Source: Leifsonia poae (GTDB lineage Bacteria; Actinomycetota; Actinomycetes; Actinomycetales; Microbacteriaceae). Taken from it: a DNA stretch of 64,000 nucleotides. The position numbers were made by a program, and so were the translations under genes. The notes beneath the pieces were generated by a model that saw only the letters and a program-made list of their open reading frames with translations, was not told where the DNA came from and did not search any database. Below, piece by piece: positions 42,029 through 49,950 of the stretch (position 1 is its first letter; each line of letters begins with the position of its first letter). The DNA is taken from contig NZ_JAIHLP010000002.1 of the NCBI RefSeq assembly GCF_020009625.1, forward strand, positions 1,364,001-1,428,000, read 5' to 3'.

Positions 42029-42745
42029 TCACCAGGCGACGGTCCGGCCGAGGTAGTCGAGGAACTGGAGTCCGCCCCGGTCACGCTGCGCCTCCACGGT
42101 TCCAACGAGCCTCGGGATGCTCTCGTCGATGGTGAGCGCCCCGTTCGGGCCGCCGACCCCGGTGCCTTTGACCCACCCCGGGGCGAGCAGCAGCAGCGTA
42201 CGCGGGTCGTCGCGATGACGGGCCGCATAGCTGCGCATCAGCTGATTGAGTGCGGATTTGCTGGCCCGGTAGAGCTCGAAGCCTCCGCGCTCGTTGTTGC
42301 TGATGCTGCCCTGACCGGAGGACATGATCGCGATCGTCCCGGTGGGAGGCACCAGCCCCGCGAGCTCCTCGACGACACGCATCGGACTGAGCGCATTCGT
42401 CACCAGGAGGCGGATGAACTCGTCAGTGCTGACGGTCGCGACCGTCTCCTCCTCGGCATTGGTCACGCCGGCATTGACGAACAGCAGGTCGAACCATCGG
42501 CTCGCGAGCCTGTCACGAAGGCCGGCGACCTCATCCGGAATCGTGATGTCCACCGATTCGATCTCGAGCCGGTCGGGGAAGGCGTCCCTCAGTTCGTGCA
42601 ACGCGGTGCGGCCGGCCCCGCGCACGGTGGCGACGACCGTCGCTCCGCGGGCGAGATACTCCTCGGCGATCGCCAGCCCGAGACCGCGGGAGGCACCGAT
42701 CAGCAGGACGGACCCGGTGGGGGTGGTGCGCGAGGTGTCGGTCAC
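42029..42745 (-). CDS. short-chain dehydrogenase/reductase
   Basis: This 238-residue NAD(P)-dependent oxidoreductase has the cofactor loop LLIGASRGLGLAIAEE, LFVNAGVTNAEEETV (the NAG motif), the catalytic Ser in IMSSGQGSIS and YRASKSALN (Tyr-x-x-x-Lys). The acidic residue after strand two is not obvious, so NAD versus NADP is open. It converges with the LysM-like gene, 36 bases away. No specific substrate is suggested by the neighbours. Confidence 0.9.
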   Translation of the reverse strand: MTDTSRTTPTGSVLLIGASRGLGLAIAEEYLARGATVVATVRGAGRTALHELRDAFPDRLEIESVDITIPDEVAGLRDRLASRWFDLLFVNAGVTNAEEETVATVSTDEFIRLLVTNALSPMRVVEELAGLVPPTGTIAIMSSGQGSISNNERGGFELYRASKSALNQLMRSYAARHRDDPRTLLLLAPGWVKGTGVGGPNGALTIDESIPRLVGTVEAQRDRGGLQFLDYLGRTVAW

Positions 42746-42870
42746 GACCTCAGCGTACGACTCCGCCCAGCGCGTTGCACGGCGGGATGCACGGCGATCA
42801 GAGCCGCCCGCCCGACCCGCGATCGCCTGACCGTTCGGCGGAAGCCCCGTTCGAACCCTAGAGTGAACGG

Positions 42871-43254
42871 ATGATCAGCAGACGCGATGCGGCCCAGCGC
42901 CTGGACATCAGCCTCGAAATGGCGACGAGGCACGGCATCCCCTCCCGGCTCAGCGATCAGGAGTTCGACGAGCTGGCCGCGAACCCGCCGGCCTGGCTCG
43001 CTCAGTCTCGGGCGAACCGCACCGGCAAGCGGCCGGTCTGGGTGCAGCTGACCTGCGACATCTGCGGTTTCACCGAATCCGCGCGCCCCAAGAAGTGGTG
43101 GCCCGACTTCACCTACCTCAGCTGCGACGACCACCCCCAGGGCCGGCTGCCCGAACCGTTGCCCGGGCTGGCCCGCCGCGAGGTCTACGGTGTCGGCAGC
43201 CGCTTCATCGGCATCGTGGACGAGAGCCCCTCGGCCGCGGACGACACCGTCTGA
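42871..43254 (+). CDS. hypothetical protein with a Cys-x2-Cys pair, probably leaderless
   Basis: I do not recognise this 127-residue protein with confidence. It starts with a helix-turn-helix-like stretch (SRRDAAQRLDISLEMATRHGIPSRLSDQEFDEL) and PPAWLAQSRAN, which resembles the opening of DUF5997 proteins. A small domain with CDICGFTE and YLSCDDHP follows, which could bind zinc. TAGAGT lies six bases before the ATG, so the transcript may have no leader and no ribosome-binding site is seen. Its last 70 bases overlap the HutC-type gene on the other strand. Confidence 0.65.
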   Translation: MISRRDAAQRLDISLEMATRHGIPSRLSDQEFDELAANPPAWLAQSRANRTGKRPVWVQLTCDICGFTESARPKKWWPDFTYLSCDDHPQGRLPEPLPGLARREVYGVGSRFIGIVDESPSAADDTV

Positions 43255-44003
43255 CGTTCGCCGACCTCGCCGAGGGTGCGCTGCATCGGGTTGTCCGACA
43301 ATTGCGTGTGCACCTGGAACGCGATGGTCCCGGAGACATAGCGATCGTCGGAGTACTCGATCGGACGCTGCCGGGAGTCGTAGCTCTCCCGTCTCAGCCG
43401 CAGGAGCGGACTCGACCGGCGGATGCCGAGCGCCTGGGCGTCCTCGCCGGTCGCGGCGACGGCATCCAGCGTGTTGTCGGCGTAGCTGGTCAGCACGCCG
43501 AAGCGTTCGAAGAGCGTCTGCACGACCGACGGCTCGCGCGGCGACAACGTCTGGATGATCGGGATCATCCAGGTGGCGTATGTCGTCCGTTCGAGCATCA
43601 CGCGCCGGTCGTTCAGGGTGCGCACGCGGACGACGCGCAGCACCGGGTCGCCGTCGTCCAGTTCCAGTCGGCGCCGGTCGGCGACCGTCGCCGGCGACGT
43701 CGCGCTCGAGAGCACCTGCCCACCGGGTGTCATCCCGCGGTTCCGGGCCCACTGTGCGAACGAGCGCAGCTGCTCGAAGTCCTGCCCTTGCCGTGACGCC
43801 TGCACGACCCAGGATGCCCCCTGGCGTGAAGCCACAGCGCCCCGGGTGCGGAGCAGGGCGAGGGCCCGCCTGACAGTTCCCCGGGCAACGCCGTACGTTT
43901 CGGCGAGCAGGTTCTCTGAGGGCAGCGAACTGCCGGCCCGGAATTCGCCCTGGAGGATGCGGGCGCCCAGATCTTCGGCGATCTCGCGATAGTACGACGG
44001 CAT
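43185..44003 (-). CDS. GntR-family regulator, HutC subgroup
   Basis: This is a 272-residue regulator. The winged helix is at residues about 5-70: YREIAEDLGARILQGEFRAGSSLPSENLLAETYGVARGTVRRALALLRTRGAVASRQG. The C-terminal UTRA domain has VVRVRTLNDRRVMLERTTYATWMIP, FGVLTSYADNTLDAV and LLRLRRESYDSRQRPIEYSDDRY, the ligand-binding fold of HutC/NagR proteins. The ATG at 44003 is preferred because it begins the fold. It is divergent from the wall-anchored protein-phospholipase pair, and the gap holds a good palindrome. Confidence 0.88.
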   Translation of the reverse strand: MPSYYREIAEDLGARILQGEFRAGSSLPSENLLAETYGVARGTVRRALALLRTRGAVASRQGASWVVQASRQGQDFEQLRSFAQWARNRGMTPGGQVLSSATSPATVADRRRLELDDGDPVLRVVRVRTLNDRRVMLERTTYATWMIPIIQTLSPREPSVVQTLFERFGVLTSYADNTLDAVAATGEDAQALGIRRSSPLLRLRRESYDSRQRPIEYSDDRYVSGTIAFQVHTQLSDNPMQRTLGEVGERQTVSSAAEGLSSTMPMKRLPTP

Positions 44004-44320
44004 TCGGTCATCCAGGGGTCGGGTGCCGCACCCGGCACAGTGCACAAAGGCGGGAGTGGTGTTCGGTGCGATTCTTTCACCGATCTGCCACTCTGCGGGG
44101 TGAACCGGGGTCACCAGGTCGTTGCGCGCCACCGTGCCCGGGCACGCATGTGCATCCACTTGTACACGTGCGGTGCGCGGAAAGCGCCAGGCCGGGCGCG
44201 AACGCGGCCGGGCCGCCGTGCTCGCTGCGCCAAGCGGACCGTTCCGCTTCGGACAGCGTTCACCGACGATTCCGGCCGGCGCAGGGAACGGGATGCGTGC
44301 GACCGCTTGGGTTGTGAACC
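44004..44320. other. 317-base intergenic region between divergent genes
   Basis: No gene is supported here: reading frames are short or shadows of the flanking genes. It holds the HutC-type palindrome at 44157-44170. No clear promoter hexamers or ribosome-binding site precede the GTG at 44321. I see no RNA-gene fold by eye. Confidence 0.6.
44157..44170. promoter_or_regulatory. candidate HutC-type operator
   Basis: CACTTGTACACGTG is palindromic except for one mismatched pair, with core TGTACA, resembling GntR/HutC operators. It lies 154 bases from the regulator start and 151 from the divergent GTG, so it could control both. Confidence 0.55.
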
Positions 44321-46804
44321 GTGACCACAGTGCGCAGAATGACGATGCTGGCGACCGCGGCGGCTGTTGCCGGGCTCGTCGGGATGCTTCTCACCGGACC
44401 CGCCGCGACGGCGGCGACGCCGAGCGGGACATTGACGTTGACCACGGTGAACCCCGCACCGGGCGCCGCACTGACCTTCTCGTACGCGACCGATCGACCC
44501 AACACGAAGAATTGGGTGGCGATCTACAACGACCCCGCCACCGGGCCGACCGACGAGAAGACGCACGGCGCCTCGACCGATTGGGCTTACGTCGACGCGA
44601 CGACGGCGAGCGGATCCGGGACGGTCACGATCCCCAGCACCGCACTGACCCCCGGCCACGACCTGGTCGCCTACTTCCTCTACTCCGATGGCTACACCTG
44701 GCTGGCGCAACCGGTGACCTTCCGGGTCGGCTATGCCACGACCGGAAGCCTGCAGCTGACGACCGCCGCTCCACGTGTCGGCGGTGACCTGACCTTCACC
44801 TACGCGACCGGGAAGGCCAACCCGGCCGGAAAAGACTGGATCGCCCTCTACGACGACACCAAGAATGCCCCCGTCAACCAGACCTACCCGGGCCGGGCAT
44901 CGACGGCGTGGTCGTATGTCACCGGCACCTCCGGGTCGGTCACCATTCCGGCCGGCACCCTCACCGCCGGTCACGACGTCATCGCGTTCCTGCTCGACAA
45001 CGACGGCTACGCCTGGCTGGCCGAGCCCCTCACATTCCGGCTGGCGACGGCGAGCACCGGTCCGACGGCGGACGGGACGCTGAAACTCCTCACCACGGAT
45101 CCCGTCGCCGGGCAGCCTCTTCAGTTCTCGTTCACGACGAGCACCCCGAATGCGAAGAACTGGATCGGGATCTACGACGACCCGTCCACCATCCCGACGG
45201 GCGGTCAATCGCACGGCGGCTCCACCACCTGGGCCTACGTGCCGAACGCCACCTCCGGCACCGTGACCATTCCGGCCGGAGGTCTGACCGGCGGTCACAC
45301 CGTGGGCGCCGTCCTCCTCTACAACGACGGCTACGTGAACCTCGCGCCGTCCCTCACCTTCGCGCTCACGGCGCAGCCCCCGCTCACCGGCTCCCCGAAC
45401 CCGACGACCGACCACTTCGTCACCGACGACGTCGTCGAACCGGCGACCCGACCCGCCGCGGCCGTCGCCCTCTCGGTCGGCGGCCTCTGGTTCGGCGTCG
45501 CCGGGGCCGACGCCGCAGCCGCAACCTTCGCGAAACAGAGCGGACCGGACTGGATCTCGGTCTCCGCGTCCGGCGCGATCACCGGAACGGCGCCGTCGAG
45601 CATCCCGGCGCATCCCCCGCTCGTGACCATCACGGCGACCGAGGCCACCGGGGTCACCGGTACGCTCACGGTCGAACTGCCGGTCGCCGAACCCGGCGCG
45701 CCGCCGGTCGTGCACGCAGCGACCCTCGACCTCTGGGATGGCGGAACCCACGTCGACGATTCGCTGGAGAAGACCGTGCGCTCCATCCTCACCAACCGAT
45801 TCGACCTCCTCGGCCTGCAGCACACGGGTGGCGCCCGGGCCGCGGCCGTCGCCCAGCGGCTGGGCTGGAACGCGGTCGAGTCCGCGACCGGACTCGCCAT
45901 CGTCGCGCCGTTCCGGTTGACCCCGCTCGCCGACCCCGCTGGTGCCCCGATGACCGCCGCGACGGCGAACGTGGGCGGAACGGAGGTGACCGTCTGGAAC
46001 ACGGCACTCGATGCGGGTGGCCCCGACCCGGCGGCCGTCTGCACGGCCGGCGCATCCGCCGCCGTCGACGCAGAGAAGAGCACGCAACGCTACGCCGAGG
46101 CCCGCGCGATCGCGGATGCGGCCCGAGCTCTCCGCTCCGCCTCGCCGAAGGCTCGGCTGCTGCTCATCGGCGCCCTGAACTCGCCCTCCGTCCTCGACTG
46201 GACGGGCGCGGGCGGAAACACCGACTGCGGCGCCGGCCGGGTCGACTGGCCGGTGACTGCGGCGATCCGGGATGCGGGACTCAGTGACGCGTACCGGGCC
46301 GCCCGTCCCGACATCCAGAAGAACCCGGGGGCGACGGCGGGCATCCTCACCCCGGCGGTGCCGGCGCCGGCGGTCAGCGCCGCGGTCGCGCATCCCGCCA
46401 TCCTGGATCGGCTCGACTACATCCACTTCGCCGGGCCGCTCACCGTACAGAACGCGAACACGGTCGTCGACGGCTTTCCGGCGGCCGCGCCCGCCTCCGC
46501 CGCCAATCGCTGGCCGTCGGACCGCGCGGCCGTCGAAGCGACACTCCTGCTCGCCGCTCCCCCCAGTGGCGGTAGCGGCGGCAACGGCGGCAACGGAGCG
46601 AACCCCGGACCCTCCGACCCCCACAACGGCGGAGCGGCCTCCGGCCCCGAGGCGCTCGCCTGGACCGGCAGCGCCCTCTGGCTGACCGCCGGAGCGTTCG
46701 CCCTCGCCGCCCTGATCGTCGGCACCCTCCTTCTCATCTCCCGTCGTCGGAGGATCGCCGCCGTCACCCCCATCGCCGCACTCGCAGAGGAAGCAGACGA
46801 ATGA
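44321..46804 (+). CDS. wall-anchored three-repeat protein with degenerate EEP domain
   Basis: This 827-residue exported protein starts at a GTG with a signal peptide (cleavage near AATAA at 28-32). Three repeats of about 100 residues follow (about 36-137, 141-242 and 251-350), each with an NW or DW-I-A/G-IY or LY-(N/D)D core, VTIP and a GY end. A linker precedes a region (about 462-745) like endonuclease/exonuclease/phosphatase domains, with LLGLQ, NSPSVLDWT and WPSD. The catalytic positions differ: His501 for Glu, Ala562 for His, Ala618 for Asp and Arg735 for His. The end has LAWTG (779-783), a hydrophobic helix and RRRR, which fits class E sortase anchoring. It overlaps the phospholipase start by ATGA. 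Confidence 0.82.
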   Translation: MTTVRRMTMLATAAAVAGLVGMLLTGPAATAATPSGTLTLTTVNPAPGAALTFSYATDRPNTKNWVAIYNDPATGPTDEKTHGASTDWAYVDATTASGSGTVTIPSTALTPGHDLVAYFLYSDGYTWLAQPVTFRVGYATTGSLQLTTAAPRVGGDLTFTYATGKANPAGKDWIALYDDTKNAPVNQTYPGRASTAWSYVTGTSGSVTIPAGTLTAGHDVIAFLLDNDGYAWLAEPLTFRLATASTGPTADGTLKLLTTDPVAGQPLQFSFTTSTPNAKNWIGIYDDPSTIPTGGQSHGGSTTWAYVPNATSGTVTIPAGGLTGGHTVGAVLLYNDGYVNLAPSLTFALTAQPPLTGSPNPTTDHFVTDDVVEPATRPAAAVALSVGGLWFGVAGADAAAATFAKQSGPDWISVSASGAITGTAPSSIPAHPPLVTITATEATGVTGTLTVELPVAEPGAPPVVHAATLDLWDGGTHVDDSLEKTVRSILTNRFDLLGLQHTGGARAAAVAQRLGWNAVESATGLAIVAPFRLTPLADPAGAPMTAATANVGGTEVTVWNTALDAGGPDPAAVCTAGASAAVDAEKSTQRYAEARAIADAARALRSASPKARLLLIGALNSPSVLDWTGAGGNTDCGAGRVDWPVTAAIRDAGLSDAYRAARPDIQKNPGATAGILTPAVPAPAVSAAVAHPAILDRLDYIHFAGPLTVQNANTVVDGFPAAAPASAANRWPSDRAAVEATLLLAAPPSGGSGGNGGNGANPGPSDPHNGGAASGPEALAWTGSALWLTAGAFALAALIVGTLLLISRRRRIAAVTPIAALAEEADE

Positions 46805-48951
46805 GCACATCCAAGCCGGAGCACCACGCACCCGAGGTGACCCTCGACGCGGCACCGCCACTCGACCAGGGCGCCGGATATCGCAGCTCGATCCCCCGCG
46901 GCGTCAGCCGCCGCACCCTCCTGCTGGGCGGGGCCGCGGCGATCATGGCCGGTGTTGCCGTCGGCACGGCCGGCCGCGGGGCACTCCCGGCCGTCGCCGC
47001 CGCGAAAGCCTCGGGGACGTACAAGGACGTCAAACACGTCGTCGTCCTGATGCAGGAGAACCGTTCGTTCGACCACTACTACGGCACGCTCCCTGGGGTG
47101 CGCGGCTTCGCCGACCGGCAGATCCTGGAGTATCCGGGCGGCGGCGACATCTTCCACCAGCCCGACCCCTCCCGCGCAGACGGCCACGCGATGCTGCCGT
47201 TCCGTCTGGACTCGACCAAATACAACTCGCAGAACGCCGGCGGGCTCGACCACAGCTGGGGCGGCGGCCACACGGCGTGGAACAACGGCGCGTGGAACCG
47301 GTGGGTCAACGCCAAAGGGCAGCAGACGATGGGCTACTTCACCCGCGACGACATCCCCTACCAGCACGCCCTGGCGAGCGCGTTCACCGTCTGCGACGAC
47401 TATCACTGCTCGCTGAACGGCCCGACGACCCCGAACCGCCTCTATCAGTGGTCGGGCATGGTCAACCCGGCCGGGGGTCTCGGCGGCCCCGCCATCGACA
47501 ACCCCGCCGACTACAACCCGGTCTATCGCTGGGGAACGTATGGCGAGCGCCTCCAAGGGGCCGGGGTGACCTGGAAGACCTACGCGAACGACGAGGTCGG
47601 CGACAGCGGAAGCCATCCGTATGTGGGCGATTACGGCGACAACCCCCTCTGGCTGTTCCAGCAGTACCACGACGCACTCACCTCGGCCGACCCCGCCCAG
47701 CGATCCCTCGCGGCCAACGGCGGCCTGCACGACGGGTGGAAGCCGGACTCCGGCCTCGGGCTGGATGTGACCCACCTGTTATCGCAGTTCGGCCAGGATT
47801 GCGCGACGAACTCCCTCCCCACCGTCTCCTACGTCGTCGCGCCCTACGGGTGGAGCGAGCACCCGTCGGCGAGCCCCGACTACGGCGCCCACTACACGAA
47901 CGCCGTCGTGCAGGCCCTGTTCAGCAATCCCGACACCTGGGCGTCGACCGTCCTGCTCCTCAACTACGACGAGAACGACGGATACTTCGACCACGTGCTC
48001 CCGCCGTTCCCCGAGGCGGGGACCGCCGACGAGTACGTGAACGGGCTCCCGATCGGGTTCGGATCCCGGGTGCCGCTCACGGTCGTCTCGCCCTGGTCGC
48101 GCGGCGGCTGGGTCAACTCCCAGACCTCCGACCACACCTCGATCATCCGGTTCCTGGAGGTGATCACCGGCGTCACCGAGCCCAATATCTCGGATTGGCG
48201 GCGCACCGTCTCCGGCGACCTGGTCAGCTGCTTCGACTTCGCGAACCCCGACTTCAGCATCCCGGGCAGCGATATCGTCCCCGGGCTCCCCCAGACGCAG
48301 CAACTCGTCGCCGCGGCGGACGCCGATCGCAGCAAGCCTCCGGTCGCAGTGCCGGCCGTCGGGGCCCAGACGATGCCGGGCCAGGATGCCGGCACGATGC
48401 GACACCGCCCACTGCCCTACCGGCAGAGCGCCGATGTGACCGTCGACGACACGACGGGGCGCCTCACCCTCACCATGCGCAACCAGGGAAAGGTCGGCGT
48501 CAGCCATCAGGTGTTCCCGAACATCGTGCTGCCGTTCGTTGCGACCCCGCACACGATCGCCGCGAACGCGTCGGCCACCTGGGTGTGGGACGCCGCCCAG
48601 ACGGACGGTCTCTACGATTTCAGCGTCTACGGTCCGGACCGCTTCCTGCGCCGCTTCGCCGGCACCGTGGTCCGCGGCGGCCGCGCCGACATCGCCCTCC
48701 CCCGGGTGACGGCCGAGGTCGGCGCGATCGGCTCCGCCCTGCTGCGGCTGACCCTCACCAACGACGGCGGCGCCGAAGTGCGCTTCCAGCTCAGCGGGAA
48801 CGACTTCACCGACCACGCCGAGCAGGTGTACGTTCCGGCCGGCGCGACCCGCACGACGGATTGGCCGCTGAACGCCTCCGGCTACTACGACGTCGTCGTC
48901 ACTGCGAACACCGGAACCGGCTTCCGTTACCGCTTCGCCGGGCGCGTCTAA
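46801..48951 (+). CDS. Tat-exported phospholipase C (phosphoesterase family)
   Basis: This 716-residue enzyme cleaves phospholipid head groups outside the membrane. The Tat signal SRRTLLLGG is at residues 36-44. The catalytic core begins VKHVVVLMQENRSFDHYYGTL, and has HSWGGGHTAWNNG, DDYHCSLNGPTTPNR, NYDENDGYFDHVLPP and SDHTSIIRFLE, all typical of PlcA/PlcH proteins. Two beta-sandwich DUF756-type domains end the protein (about 530-716). Unlike Mycobacterium PlcC sets it is single. It is coupled by ATGA to the wall-anchored protein and converges with the LysR gene (4-base overlap). Confidence 0.93.
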   Translation: MSTSKPEHHAPEVTLDAAPPLDQGAGYRSSIPRGVSRRTLLLGGAAAIMAGVAVGTAGRGALPAVAAAKASGTYKDVKHVVVLMQENRSFDHYYGTLPGVRGFADRQILEYPGGGDIFHQPDPSRADGHAMLPFRLDSTKYNSQNAGGLDHSWGGGHTAWNNGAWNRWVNAKGQQTMGYFTRDDIPYQHALASAFTVCDDYHCSLNGPTTPNRLYQWSGMVNPAGGLGGPAIDNPADYNPVYRWGTYGERLQGAGVTWKTYANDEVGDSGSHPYVGDYGDNPLWLFQQYHDALTSADPAQRSLAANGGLHDGWKPDSGLGLDVTHLLSQFGQDCATNSLPTVSYVVAPYGWSEHPSASPDYGAHYTNAVVQALFSNPDTWASTVLLLNYDENDGYFDHVLPPFPEAGTADEYVNGLPIGFGSRVPLTVVSPWSRGGWVNSQTSDHTSIIRFLEVITGVTEPNISDWRRTVSGDLVSCFDFANPDFSIPGSDIVPGLPQTQQLVAAADADRSKPPVAVPAVGAQTMPGQDAGTMRHRPLPYRQSADVTVDDTTGRLTLTMRNQGKVGVSHQVFPNIVLPFVATPHTIAANASATWVWDAAQTDGLYDFSVYGPDRFLRRFAGTVVRGGRADIALPRVTAEVGAIGSALLRLTLTNDGGAEVRFQLSGNDFTDHAEQVYVPAGATRTTDWPLNASGYYDVVVTANTGTGFRYRFAGRV

Positions 48952-49880
48952 GCCGACAGCCGCATGGTCGCCCCGGCGCGCGCGGCGAAGTCGGTCGCGC
49001 TCGTCGCGACCGTGCGCCGCATCACGTCGACGGCCGCGGTCGGTGCGACATCGGCGGGGCGGGCGAGGCTGATCGTCCGTTCGAGTGCCGGCCCGGCGAG
49101 CCTCACCGAGCGCAGCCCGGGGCGGTCGATGAGCACCATGGCGGGGACGATGGCGACGCCGAGCCCACGCTCCACGAACCGCAGCACCGCATCCATCTCC
49201 GCCCCCTCGAGCGCGACGTCGGGTCTGAGCCCCGCCGAGCGGAAGGCGGCATCGGTCGCGCTGCGCAGATCGTAACTCGAGCTGAACACGATCTGCGGCA
49301 GCCGGGCCACCTCCTCCAGCGTGATGGTCGCGCCGGCGGTCACCGGATGCGCGCCGGCGGACGAGATGACGACGAGCTCTTCGACGAGCAGCGGTGTGAC
49401 GATGAACCGCTCGGCGGAGGTGGCGTCGGAGGTGGTGATCAGAGCGAGGTCGAGCTCGCCTCCGGCGAGTTCGTCGAGCAGCCGGCGCGACCCCTGCTCC
49501 GACAGGTGAAGTTCGATGCCCGGATGCGCGGCACGGAAGGCACTGAGCACCTCGGCGACGAGGCTGATGCAAAGCGTTGGGGTGGCCCCGAGTCGCACCC
49601 GTCCGCGTCGGAGTCCGGCGAGTTCGGCCAGCTCGCGTCGAACCGACTCCGCGTCGGCGAGCATCCGCCTGGCCAGGGGAAGCAGGGACTCCCCCGCCGT
49701 CGTCAGGGTGCTCCCCCCGCGGGCACGCTGGAACAGCTCGGCGCCGAGATCCTGCTCGAGGGCAGCGATCTGGCGGCTCAGCGACGGCTGGGCGAGGTGC
49801 AGCTTCTCGGATGCACGGGTGAAGTTCCCGAGGCGGGCCACCTCGACGAAGCTGCGCAGCTGATCGAGATTCATATCCAT
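48948..49880 (-). CDS. LysR-family regulator
   Basis: This 310-residue regulator has the LysR helix-turn-helix at residues about 5-60: LDQLRSFVEVARLGNFTRASEKLHLAQPSLSRQIAALEQDLG. The effector domain follows, with RVRLGATPTLCISLVAEVL and VERGLGVAIVPAMVL. An alternative start at the second Met (49874) is possible. It is divergent from the flavoprotein gene by 70 bases and so probably controls it, using the ATT-N5-AAT site in the gap (inference). Confidence 0.93.
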   Translation of the reverse strand: MDMNLDQLRSFVEVARLGNFTRASEKLHLAQPSLSRQIAALEQDLGAELFQRARGGSTLTTAGESLLPLARRMLADAESVRRELAELAGLRRGRVRLGATPTLCISLVAEVLSAFRAAHPGIELHLSEQGSRRLLDELAGGELDLALITTSDATSAERFIVTPLLVEELVVISSAGAHPVTAGATITLEEVARLPQIVFSSSYDLRSATDAAFRSAGLRPDVALEGAEMDAVLRFVERGLGVAIVPAMVLIDRPGLRSVRLAGPALERTISLARPADVAPTAAVDVMRRTVATSATDFAARAGATMRLSA

Positions 49881-49913
49881 AGCCTACGGGCATCGTGACA
49901 ACCAGAAATATGC

Positions 49914-49943
49914 ATTGGAGTAATCGGTTGCACGAGCCTAGCG
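49914..49943 (+). promoter_or_regulatory. promoter and LysR-type site before the flavoprotein
   Basis: TTGGAG (49915-49920) and CTAGCG (49938-49943) are 17 bases apart. ATTGGAGTAAT (49914-49924) is a small inverted repeat overlapping the -35. The -10 ends seven bases before the ATG, so the mRNA is probably leaderless. Confidence 0.5.
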
Positions 49944-49950
49944 TCGAATC

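Noticed and set aside
44111-46861. A 916-codon open frame on the minus strand
   Set aside because: It mirrors the wall-anchored protein and its promoter gap. It is Gly/Arg-rich, has no recognisable motif and no ribosome-binding site.
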